Source of the DNA: Scilla litardierei
Taxonomy: Eukaryota > Streptophyta > Magnoliopsida > Asparagales > Asparagaceae
Length of the DNA stretch: 64,000 nucleotides
Reading direction: 5' to 3'
NCBI GenBank assembly: GCA_030789695.1
Contig: CM061132.1
Coordinates: forward strand, 152,590,597-152,654,596
Under the pieces are notes generated by a model. That model did no database searches. It was not told where the DNA came from and saw only the letters and a list, made by a program, of their open reading frames with translations. A program made the translations under genes and the position numbers. Shown here piece after piece: positions 1 to 10,481 of the stretch (position 1 is the stretch's first letter; every line of letters begins with the position of its first letter).

Positions 1-2530
1 AAGGATGGGAGCTGGCATTTCTGTGTGGACTATCGAGCCTTGAACAAAGAGACAGTGCCAGATAAGTTTCCCATACCGGTGATAGACGAGCTCCTGAATA
101 AGTTACATGGGTCAGCCTGGTTCAGCAAGATAGATCTCAAGTCAGACTACCATCAGATCATATGCGACGGGAGGATGTGCTCAAGACGGCGTTCAAGACG
201 CATGAGGGCCACTACGAGTTTCTCATCGTGCCTTTTGGATTGACGAACGCACCAGCCACCTTCCAGTCTCTTATGAATAAGGTATTCTGTTCGTACCTGA
301 GGCGATTCGTACTTGTTTTCTTTGACGATATACTAGTGTACAGTCGCACCCTGGAGGAGCACTAGGACCATCTGCAGGTGGTGTTTACGGAGTTGCAGTA
401 TCACCAGCTGGTGGCGAACATGAAGAAGTGGCTATTTGGACAGCCACAGGTGGAGTACCTGGGACATGTGATGTCAGCAGAGAGGGTGGCAGCAGACAGG
501 GGGAAGATTGCGACGATGCTGGACTGACCGCGCCCTACCACTCTCAGAGGGCTGCGGTGGTTCCTAGGGCTGACAGGATACTACCGCATGTTTGTGGAGG
601 GATATGGGACCATCGCCTGGCCGTTGACCGAGTTATTAAAGGACTAGTTCTATTAGGGGGAGGCGACGGCAGCTTTTGAGGCTCTGAAGAAAGCCATGAC
701 TACAGTGCCCGTCTTGGCACTACCAGACTTTTCCAGACACTTTGTGGTGGAGGCAGATGCATCAGGGCATGGGCTGGGGGCCGTGCTGATGCAGGAGCAG
801 CGGCTCATTGCCTATTTCAACCAGGTGTTGACAGCTAGAGGCCGACTGCTGTCGGTCTACGAAAGGGAGCTGATGGCCATAGTCTTGACTATTCAGAAGT
901 GGCGGCTGTACTTGTTGGGGCGGAGTTTCCTGGTACGCACCGATCAGCAGAGCTTGAAGTATCTATTAGAGCAGCGGATGGTAGCAGAGGAGCATCAGAA
1001 GTGGCTGCGGAAGCTGATGTGGTACAGGTTTGAGATTGAGTATCGCCCGGGGCTGGAGAACAAGGCGGCTGATGCATTATCCCAACGAGAGGAGGCGGAG
1101 CTGGCGGCACTAGCAGTGTCCATCCTTGAGGACTGGGGCCCACTACAGTAGGAGGTGGAGCAGGACCCGGAGTTAGCAGGTATACGAGAGGCTCTTCTAC
1201 AGGGGTCGACTGAGTTTCCGGTGTATTCTCTTCAGGATGGGCGGCTGCTATACAGGGGGAGACTTGTGCTATCGAGGATATCTGCATATCTACCGGCCAT
1301 ACTCCAGGAGTTTCACGGCAGTGCCATTGGAGGACATTCTGGGGTCCTCAAGACCTACCAGCGACTGGCGAGGGATGTCTATTGGAAGGGAATGAATATG
1401 GAGATGGCGAGGATGGTGGCAGAGTGTGACGTGTGCCAGCGTCACAAGTACCAGGCGATGTCACCAGGGGGACTACTACAGCCGCTATCCTTACCAGACC
1501 GAGTATGTGAGGACCTCTCCATGGACTTCATAGATGGGTTGCCGAAGTCGGGTGGATACACTGTCATTTTTGTTGTGGTCGACCGCCTCAGCAAATATGC
1601 GCACTTTGTTCCGCTTCAGCATCCTTACAGCGCAGTATAGGTGGCAGAGGTGTTTGTGAGGGAGGTCATTCGTCTGCATGGACCTCCAAAGTCCATAGTC
1701 TCGGACCGAGACAAGGTGTTCCAGAGCAGATTCTGGCAGGAGCTTTTCAGGCTGCAGGGGACGGCATTGAAGCGGAGCACGGCCTACCATCCTCAGACCG
1801 ATGGTCAGACGGAGGTGGTAAACAGGAGTGTGGAGACTTATCTGCGGTGCTTCATTTAGGAGAATCCAAAGGAGTAGGCGCGTTGGCTAGTATGGGCGGA
1901 ATACTGGTATAACACTTCATATCACACGGCAGCGCAGACGACACCCTTCAGGACTCTGTATGGCAGAGGCCCCGCACTTACTACATTATGGGCATGAGAC
2001 GACCCTCGTGTCGGATGTGGAGCAGTACCCAGCGGAGAGGGACCGGATTTTAGAGGAGCTGAAGCTCCATTTGGCGAGGGCACAGCAGGTGATGAAGGCT
2101 AGGGCAGACTTACACCGTCGTGACGTACAGTTTAGGGTAGGGGACATGGTATATCCAAAGCTGAGACCTTACAGGCAGAGTTCAGTGGCTCACAGGGGGA
2201 ACGAGAAGCTGGCACCGCATTATTTTGGATCGTTCGAGGTCGAGGCGAGAGTAGGGCCGGTGGCCTACAGGTTGAGCTTGCCCCCAGGATCGGCCATTCA
2301 CCCAGTTTTCCATGTTTCGCAGTTGCGCCAGGCCATTAGCAACCACACACCTTTCCCTTTTCTACCAGAGACCCTTACTACGGATATGGAGGTGAGACTG
2401 GAGCCCGAGGTGTTGAAAGGGGTTCGGAGGAGCGACACAGGAGAGCAGCAGGTGTTGCTGCAATGGAGGGGTTTGCCAGAGGATGATAGCACGTGTGAGG
2501 ACATGGACGAGATGGCGACGCGTTTTCCAT
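1..2530 (+). pseudogene. Ty3/gypsy pol remnant (RT, RNase H, integrase, chromodomain), Reina-like
   Basis: Read across frames this is the C-terminal two thirds of a gypsy polyprotein, cut by the window start. Order: reverse transcriptase (VDYRALN near 30, [12 protein letters not shown] near 230, [10 protein letters not shown] near 315), RNase H ([13 protein letters not shown] near 740, [12 protein letters not shown] near 940), integrase zinc finger and core ([55 protein letters not shown]), then IHPVFHVSQL and a chromodomain-like tail ending in HLEDKV. The post-integrase wording resembles the Reina clade of chromoviruses, from memory. It is dead: frameshifts near 160 and 1970 and stops at 363, 526, 645, 654, 1149, 1638, 1857, 1876 and 2530. 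Several of these stops fall where the family has Trp or Gln. Confidence 0.93.
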
Positions 2531-2570
2531 AATTCCACCTTGAGGACAAGGTGGCTCTTTGGGGGAGTAT

Positions 2571-2878
2571 TGATGGGCCCCCACCCGTACGGGTTTATAC
2601 CCGCAGGAGGCCGGCACGGGCCCAAGCCCAAGCCGCCGGCCCCCCTTAGCCGCGCGTTCCCCTAGCCCCTTGAAACCCTATTTTCCATTATAAATAGAGG
2701 GGCTAGCCGTCGCTTGTTTACTTATGCTTGATTATTGATATTGGTGTGACTTTATGGGTAGACGAGTGCGGACGTCCTCCTTGGCGTCTTGGAAAGAGAA
2801 TACACCTCTTTTGTATTCATTTATCTAGTTTTGCTACTATTTCTCTATAAAATTGCACCTTTTCGTTGGATCCTAACA
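2571..2878 (+). repeat. 3' LTR of the Reina-like gypsy element
   Basis: Starts TGATGGGCCC right after a polypurine tract (tttgggggag, 2558-2567) and ends CCTAACA. Its 308 bp is a usual size for Reina elements. It ends exactly where a 23-bp piece of copia LTR begins, so this gypsy inserted into element A's 5' LTR. A perfect 8-bp stem with loop AGGA (2535-2554) lies just upstream of the polypurine tract and overlaps the codons for HLEDKV. The 5' LTR is outside the window. Confidence 0.85.
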
Positions 2879-2901
2879 TGTTGGTGCTTCGCCGCACAAC
2901 A
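2879..2901 (+). repeat. Residual 3' end of the element A 5' LTR
   Basis: Begins TGTTGGTGCTTCG and ends CACAACA, identical to 13921-13943. It abuts the gypsy LTR on one side and A's tRNA-Met primer binding site on the other. TGTTG at 2879-2883 is the candidate gypsy target duplication; its partner would lie outside the window. Confidence 0.8.
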
Positions 2902-2950
2902 AATTGGTATCAGAGTAGTACGGCGTTGGAGATCAACGTAGAAGGCAAAG

Positions 2951-4103
2951 ATGAGTAGCGGTGGCAATGCTGATTCTCCAAAGGCGTCGACTTTTGGATA
3001 TTCTTCATCTTCTTGGACTATTGTGCCTAACACAAAGTTCAAAATTGAGAAGTTTGATGGTAAGATGAACTTCAGTATATAGAGATGCGAAGTCATGGAT
3101 ATCTTGAACCAACTTGGTCAAGATATTGCCTTGGACGAAAAGCCGATTTGCATGTCCGATCAGGAGTGGAGAACTCTGAATCGGAGTGCATGTGATACCA
3201 TCCGCATGTATTTGTCAAAGAAGAAGAAATACCCATAAATGGATGAGACAAGTGCAAGCAAGTTCTGGAAGGAGCTCGACGACAAGTACATGAAGAAGAA
3301 CATCCAGAACCGGCTACACTTGAAGAAGCTTTTCGGTTTGAAGCTAGCCAAGGGGGTTTCTATGGAGGAACACCTCGACTACTAAACCAAGCTTCTTACC
3401 GACATGAGGAACGTCGACATGACGGTCGATGATGAAGACAATGTAGTGATTCTCCTCAACTCTCTACCCATCGAGTATAAATACTTGGTGTCGGTTCTTA
3501 CCTATAGTAAGGAATCGATCACATTCGGAGAGGTGTCCAATGCTTTGACGAGTAACGAGTTCATGAAGATACGGACACCAGCAGCCGAGCTTCGAGCGAT
3601 GCTCTTACAGTCGTAAGGAGTCGTAGTGGTGAGAAGGGTTGAGATCGAAGGGAGTATTTTAGATCCAAGTCCAGAGACAAGACAAGGGGCCCTCGAGGCA
3701 GGGTGGCGAAGGACCAATATGCTTTCAGCAAAGAAAAGGACAATTGGTCAGAGACCGTCCCAAGACGAAGAAGAAGAACGACGCAACTGTCAACGTCGTT
3801 CAAGGCGTTGAAGTCGCGGAGTACGTATTGGTCGGTGCTTCTGAGGGCGTGATATCAGATGGTTAGGTACTCGACTCAGGGTGCTCGTTCCATATGACCC
3901 CACGTCGAGTGTGCTTTACGACCTTCAGGGAAGGTGGTAAGTGTACAATCTTGTTGAGCGAGGACCGAGCCTGTAGCACGGCAGATGTCGGGAAAGTGCG
4001 GATGAGGATGAACGACGGTGTTACATGCGACATCGAGGATGTGCGCTTTGTTTCTGACCTAAGGTGTAACTTATATCGCTCGGATCACTCGAAGCCAAAG
4101 GTA
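2951..4103 (+). pseudogene. Element A gag-protease remnant
   Basis: Begins MSSGGNADSPKAS and runs into a UBN2-type copia gag (KFKIEKFDGKMNF, CEVMDILNQLGQD, FWKELDDKYMKKN, NSLPIEYKYLVSVLTYSKESIT). Beyond a degraded zinc-knuckle stretch it re-emerges at about 3860 as the protease (LDSGCSFHMTPRR, DSG active site) with DIEDVRFVSDLR. It ends abruptly near 4103, where Sirevirus LTR sequence takes over. Stops near 3080, 3236 and 3383 and several frame changes disable it. The stop near 3080 sits where relatives have Trp (NFSLWRCEV). Confidence 0.85.
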
Positions 4104-4192
4104 ACCTTTGAGTATTTACGAGCTTGCCACTCCTGAAAACACTTAGCACATCATCAAATCGTTCACACACGTTTGTTATCATCAAACACGAA

Positions 4193-4375
4193 GCTAGAAA
4201 TATTCATGCAAAGTGCTTTACATGCGGTTGTGTTGGTCATACGTCTCATCATTGCAAATACAGGAATAAAAACATAAAGTTTAAACAAATTTGGGTTCCT
4301 AAGAATTTGATAACTAACGTGAGTGGACCTTGTTGGATTCCAAGGTCATACATAACATCTTCCGTGTAAGTAAGA
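4193..4375 (+). pseudogene. Inverted piece of Sirevirus gag/pol junction
   Basis: Encodes a second zinc knuckle, CFTCGCVGHTSHHC, followed by FKQIWVPKNL and a second WIP motif. This spacing is typical of the stretch between gag and protease in Sireviruses. It is on the plus strand although the neighbouring gag (6073-7745) is on the minus strand, so it belongs to the inverted half of element B. No protease follows. Confidence 0.6.
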
Positions 4376-5716
4376 TGGAGTGGCGAGGAACTAAGGATTG
4401 GACGTCGCATTTCATTAAAAAGTTCCTTAGCCAAACGCATCGCGAAGGTATGTTTTCTTGATTGAGCGTAATGAATACATTTATAGCTTTTTATGTGCTT
4501 GATTTGTCTTTGTTTGTGTGCTAGTTCATTTGTTATTGTGCTAGTTTGTTTGCTTGCTAGCTTAGTTCTTTATAAACACAAAACAAAAAAATGAAAATAC
4601 AAAAAGCTAAAAAAATGGGGCTTAATGTGTATCTTCCTTTGAATCATTAAAGTGGTATTAATGAAAGATATTCATATCCATGTAAAATTTGATGTATTAT
4701 TGTTATAGCTACATGTATATGTTTAATTTTCTAAATAACCATGACATGTTCAATGATTAGAATAATTCAATTTCTACACCTACACTTTCACTTCCACAAG
4801 TATTAAATGTTGTACATTTGGAGATATCTTTCATGAAATATTGGAAAGTGAATGTAAGATGAAAAATAACTGAAAATCTAAGAGATATGATGTGTCTTGC
4901 CTTGAATAAAAAATAGAGCTCAAAAAATGAATTGAGAATGTGTGTATGTGTGCATATATGAATAAATGAAAAAGAAAGAAACGAGCTGCGTATGAAAAAT
5001 GGATACGATCCATGGCAACGACACTTTCCCACGAGTATCCAACATAAGATTTAAGAGTAAACGTTAGCGTTGGTGTTATACTCGTCAAGCACTGCCACCC
5101 CACATCTAAGAATCCGCATATGCTATATTTTGGGTGTGGTAACTTGAACTCATTTTTAATGAGATGGAGAAAATCAATCCTATATGATATCATGTTACAT
5201 GGAAAAGTGGATTGGATTTGGTTGAATTTCTTGAAAATTCTCCTTATGTGCTTCAATGTTTAATCATCACACTTACACGATGGATGGTGTAGAAGTCTAT
5301 GTTATAATTTTCATTGAATTTGAAGTGCTTATTCTACGAATGTCTACATGCAAGTGTTTGTTGTAGTTTATAATACTCTCTTTTTGCATGTGGTATGAAA
5401 TTGATTTCGTTGTACACTTTGATGATAACAAAAAGGGGAGAATATTGAGATGATTTGGTTGAATGATGTGCTTAATTCTTAATGTGCCTAATGAATAATG
5501 TGAATATGTGCTTAATGAATGTGTTCAAAGGGGAGTATGAATAAAGGGGAAGCATGAATATAGGAGGAGCATGCATATTTGTTGGACATCATTGCAAATC
5601 ATTGTACACGTATTATTTCCTCCATCATCACACTTCACACACACATGTCACGATAATATATTTGGATCGTTATTGCTCAAATCTTATACCGGTTTGTCAT
5701 CGTCGAAAGGGTGAGG
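4376..5716 (+). other. Non-coding inverted segment of element B
   Basis: AT-rich, with no supported gene. A polypurine-like stretch (tgataacaaaaaggggaga, about 5422-5440) and a second, degenerate one (cgtcgaaagggtgagg, about 5701-5716) look like Sirevirus tracts preceding an LTR. The second directly abuts the LTR start at about 5717. Confidence 0.5.
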
Positions 5717-6072
5717 TTATTGGATACAACGATCGATGACTTCGTGTTTCATGATAACAAACGTGTATGAACGATTTGATGTGTGTGCTAAGTGTTTTCA
5801 GGAGTGGCAAGCTCGTAAATACTCAAATGGGGACTTAGTCAAAGTGATGGAGAAATTGCAATTCATTTGCAATTTGGACTTGGTCAAATATGGAGAGATA
5901 TGGAGAGATATGGACATATCAAAAGTGGTTGAACCAAATCCTTCCTATACAAATGAAGACTTGGTCAAAGATGAAGAGATATGAAAAATCTCATGCAAAT
6001 CAATTTGTGATTAAATGAAATCCAATTCAAATTCCATTGCCATTCAAATCCAAATCCTATTGCAATCAAAAT
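5717..6072 (+). repeat. Inverted 5' part of an element B LTR
   Basis: The segment from ttggatacaacgatc to caattcaaattcc reads as the reverse complement of about 10650-11050, with point differences and small indels. Together the two make an inverted repeat of about 350 bp flanking the gag, 5' LTR and solo LTR. It stops at 6072, where the minus-strand gag end begins. Confidence 0.75.
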
Positions 6073-7745
6073 TCAAAATTTCCTATATTTTGACTTTTCA
6101 ACACGTTTCAAATCATATCTAAGTCCACGTCTATTATTGCTATATATTTGGTTTCCAAGAATTGAATCCAAAGATTGTTTCCCCACACCAAATTTCTTAA
6201 TGGTCAATTCTAGGTTCGTGACTTTAGATTTCAAATAAGCATTTTTGTTCACAAGCAAAGTGCATTTACTAATGAAAGCTTTATTATTGTCCTCTTCATT
6301 CTTTTTCATGTTTTCAGCTTTCTTTTCAAAATCAATTATTTTTTCTTTAAGCTCATTATTTAGCATGCACATCTTTTCAATAAGCTCTTTATTTTCAGTT
6401 TCTAGCTTAATAACTCTATCTTTATGCATGCTATTTTCTTTTAATAAAGTGGGACAAATAAGACATTCAACTTTTTCATGCAAGCTAGATTTTTCCTTTT
6501 TCAGCACATCAATGGTAGTATTACAAGCAAAATTTTAGCTTTCTGATTATCAATTTCTTTAGACATGTCACAATTTTCATGTTGCAGTTCAAAGTTATCA
6601 TTCCTATAGCAATCTAAAGTAAATTCTAGCTCATCAATTTCATCTTGCATTCCCTTACAAATATTCAAATGTTCAACTCTAGTGCAAGATTTTACCTCGT
6701 CGTGCTTTCCCATTAAGCAGAGGAAGGAATGGACAGTCTCCTCCTGAGTTTCATCTTCGCTATCGTCATACCATGTTATCGTTAGAGATTTTCCTTTCTT
6801 TTTAGCGACTTTATTCTTTTCTTGTGGGCAATTCCTCATGAAGTGTCCCTTCTTCCTACATTTAAAACATTCCATTTTAGTAGTAGTATTCTGTTCAGAG
6901 GAATTTTTAGCATGATTAAATTTGTTAGAGCGACTAAAACTTTGAGCCATCTTAGCTCTTCCTTGGTCTATCTTGATATATCTTCTGAAGTTTCTGACCA
7001 TCAGTGTTGGCTCCTCCTCCTCATCTTCATCTTCATTAGCTTGAAGAGCTAGTGGTTTGGGAGCCTTGGCTTCTGGTTTCTCTCTAGCTTCGATGATATG
7101 CAGTTCAAGCTCATGAGACATTAAGTTACCTATCAAGTCATCCACTCTCATCTTTGATAGATCTTTAGCTTCTTGAATGGCTGTGACTTTAGGACGGAAG
7201 GAGCTCGACAGTGCTCTGAAGATCTTCCTCACTTGCTCCAGACTAGAGTATGGCTTACCAAGGGAGATGGATTTGTAAACGATGTCTGTGAATCTCGCAA
7301 ACATCTCTTTGATGGATTATGATGGAAGCATGCGAAAGCTCTCATATTCTGTACTCAGCAAAGCAAGTCTGGACTCCTTTACATGCGACGTTCACTCATG
7401 CGTCACCTTCAGCGTATGTCATATTTCCTGTGTAGCTAAACATTGTGAGATACGATTAAATTCAGCTTTATCCAAAGAGCAAATAAGTGCATTCATAGCT
7501 CTATCATTCAATGAATAAAGTCTTTTATCAGCAGTATCCCATTTATCTTTTGGTTTTAGAATTTCAGTGTCTTCAATTTTAATAGGGGGTTCATATCCTT
7601 TTTCAACAATGTCCCACACATCATAATCAACAGACACTAGATAAATTTTCATTCTCGCTTTCCAATAGGCAAAGTCTACTCCATTAAACTTAGGGGGTCT
7701 GGCAATAGACTCACCTTCAGCAAATGCTGAATCAGAGATATTCAT
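6073..7745 (-). pseudogene. Sirevirus gag (element B)
   Basis: Starts MNISDSAFAEGESIARPP at 7745. Gag reads PKFNGVDFAYWKARMKIYL and WDIVEKGYEPP, then after a frame break near 7420-7305 IFRALSSSFRPKVTAIQEA and MRVDDLIGNLMSHE. A CCHC knuckle (CFKCRKKGHFMRNC) and a long coiled-coil region follow, up to RRGLRYDLKRVEKSK. This gag with a long coiled-coil C-terminus is typical of Sireviruses. At least two frameshifts break it. It ends where the inverted LTR fragment begins, so everything beyond gag has been lost or moved. Confidence 0.85.
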
Positions 7746-8605
7746 GGTTAATCTAGCCTAGATCCTCTAACATGCTCTGATACCACTTGTTGGATCTGGA
7801 TCTAAGCCTAGAAGGGAGGTGAATAGGCTAATAAAAATTCTCGTGAACACACAAGCAATCACATGCGATTATAATCAGATGCAGAGTAAATATAAAGCAA
7901 TCACAGAGTGCACATCAGATTTACGCTGGTTCGGTCGCACCAACGATCTACTTCAGTCCCAAAGCAGATGCTAGCATTAATATGTTACTGGGTACAACTA
8001 CAATGAGCTACGAGCCTCAACTCTACTCTCACTTAGTTCGTATCGCACTCACCAAAGTACTAAACACTATCAATCTAGTAAATGTTCTCTTTTGACAAGC
8101 ACCAACTCGTCAAGACCCTCTTGTCTAGCCCCACCTAGACAAGACCCCAAAAGAATGAATAAGTAACCTACAAAGATCAACACACCAATACATGAATATA
8201 AATAAGTATGGATTTCAGAAAAACTCAGTTCGTGTAGATATTATCGTCTGTTGTCAGCACTGGTCAGATCTCGTCTGATAAGACGTTGTCGTCTATCCCA
8301 CGTCGTGGCACCCCCAAGATGTTGTGGCCTCCTTCTTTGGCTTTGATGACTTGAGGCAATGGAGGAGAGAGCCTTGTAACTTGCGGCCTTGGAGGGAGAT
8401 CACCTTAAAGCTTGTGTTGCGCAAGGAGATTGTTGGCCTCTTCTTATGTTGCAGCAATGAGGAGTTTTGAAGGAGCCCTTGATGCAATGGAGAAGATGTA
8501 GCCCTTGTATATATTGCGGCCATAAGGGGTGTTGAAATTCTATGTTGCACAAGAAGGCTTTTAGGCAAGGGGATGTGTTTGGCCGCAACTTTTTGAGGCT
8601 AGGTT

Positions 8606-10481
8606 TGTAATGCCCTACAAGCTACTGCACAAGTACTAGAGGTGGGGTGAATAGTACTTTAAAAATAACAAGGAGTATAATTCCTAATTATAGTGCAAAC
8701 AACTACCAAATCAATTTGCGGAAGCTTAAATTGAAGACAACAACAAAATTAACAATGCTAACAATAGATGTTACTGGGTTCGGATCCACCCAAGTCTCTC
8801 CGACTTGTTCCCGGTGATCCTACGTCCCAACCACCCGGATCCCCTCCGGATACTTGAGTTAGAAACATTAACTCAAGATTTCCACTATGAAATACTTGTG
8901 AAAAAACCTCCACAAGTCAAATCATACAAAATGTAATTTGTGACTCCCACAACCCGGGATCACAACCACACTCTCACAACCAAGAGTGAAACTTACAATT
9001 CAAATATGAAATGAAATAAGAAAACTTCTTACCGAACAAAATACATATGCCTTGAGTATTGCTTACGAATTAGGGCAAGGATGATTTTGAGGAAGAAGTG
9101 GCACCAAACCCTAGCTCCAAGATGTAGATCAGCGATGGAGAGCTTTGGGGATGTTGGTGACCTAGAATCAAGCACTTGGCTTGGAAGGCTTCACACTCAA
9201 TGAATCTCTCTTTGGAAGTAAGAGTTAGGAGAGATTATTGAATGGAAAGAATGAGCTTTGAATGAGCTTTGAATGATTTCTCTTGATCTCTAAACTTGCA
9301 ATAATATCAGCCTTGGCAGCAATGAATGCAGCCCACCAAGTATATATAGGTTAGAGGAGAGAGAGAAAGAAATTCGAGTCATTAAATGCTCCAACGGCTC
9401 TTTTCTGAACCCAACTAGTCAGTCAAAGAACAACCACCGACCGACTAGTTCATCAACTAGTCGGTCGGTCAATTAACGCATACCGACTAATGAGTGAACA
9501 GAGAAAAGATCAAAGCACAGACATAAGGAACTAGTCGGTCCAAGAAGAGTAGCTGACCGACTAGTTTCACAACTAGTCGGTCGGTTACTCAACGTAGACC
9601 GACTAACAGATAAAACTGAAGTCTGAGCTAAAATAGACTTAGTCGGTCCAAGAACAAATGTTGACCGACTAATTCACCAACTAGTCGGTCACCAAATGGA
9701 CATAGACCGACTAACAATAAACAGTAAGTTAGGTGAAAATTTGGTATGTACAGTAAACTAAACTAGTCGGTCCAAGAAGGAAAGTTGACCGACTAGTTCA
9801 TCAACTAGTCGGTCGATCAATGAACACAGACCGACTAATGATAAACAGTAGCATAGGCTCAAATGTGCATGTACAGGGAAAGCTCAACTAGTCGGTCACA
9901 GAAGCATCACTGACCGACTAGTTCACAAACTAGTCGGTCGGTGAGTCAACTTAGACCGACTAACTGTAAACAGTAAAGAGCTATGAATTAACTGAGAAGA
10001 ACTAGTCGGTCCAAGAAGCTTTGCCGACCGACTAGATCACCATCTAGTCGGTCAGTTCTTCTTCTTGAACCAACTAACATGCACAAGAAGTCGCGAATCG
10101 AAGCGCGAAGCTTCGGGAAGGATTGTATGGACTTCTACTAAGATCCTAGAGCTAAGATATGAGCGTTATGAAGATTTAAACCGTAAGACCTACTCAAGGC
10201 TTAACATTCTACGAAAGAAGCTTAAAGACTATAAATAAAAACTTGACGATACCGTCTTCAATAGCTTCAATCGAATCTTCATGACTTCTAAAATGGTCCA
10301 TAAGCTTCAACGAAGCTTTAGGCGTACGATCACGTGCTTTGAGAAGTCTTGAGACGTCGTAATTGATATTCAAATGAATTTGGCGATGATCTCCATAATT
10401 GCGCTCACAAAGTGTTAGTTCACGTTATATTTATGTTTGTTCATCATCCAAAACCAAATCTGGGGAATCCAATATCCAACA
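8606..10481 (-). mobile_element. Solo LTR of a second Sirevirus family (B2)
   Basis: On the plus strand it starts TGTAATGCCC and ends ATCCAACA. The 5 bp on each side are identical: AGGTT at 8601-8605 and 10482-10486. No internal coding sequence remains, so this is a solo LTR left by recombination between two LTRs. On its sense strand (minus) it opens TGTTGGATATTGG and has a TATA box (9341-9348). The array of ACTAGTCGGTC words lies upstream of that TATA box in U3. Confidence 0.92.
9405..10075 (-). repeat. U3 array of GACCGACTAG / CTAGTCGGTC words in solo LTR B2
   Basis: About six units of 100-120 bp. Each contains the word AGTCGGTC and its complement GACCGACT in alternating orientation, 15-35 bp apart, often meeting as a near-perfect palindrome (GACCGACTAG...CTAGTCGGTC). 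A run of tactgttta-like spacer recurs between units. The DRE/CRT core ACCGAC (either strand) occurs about 28 times by eye. On the sense strand the array ends some 60 bp upstream of the TATA box. Confidence 0.9.

Noticed and set aside
9405..10075. Regular short repeats with unique spacers, CRISPR-like at first glance
   Set aside because: The repeated words alternate in orientation, spacing is uneven, the array lies in U3 of a plant solo LTR with a defined target duplication, and no cas genes exist.
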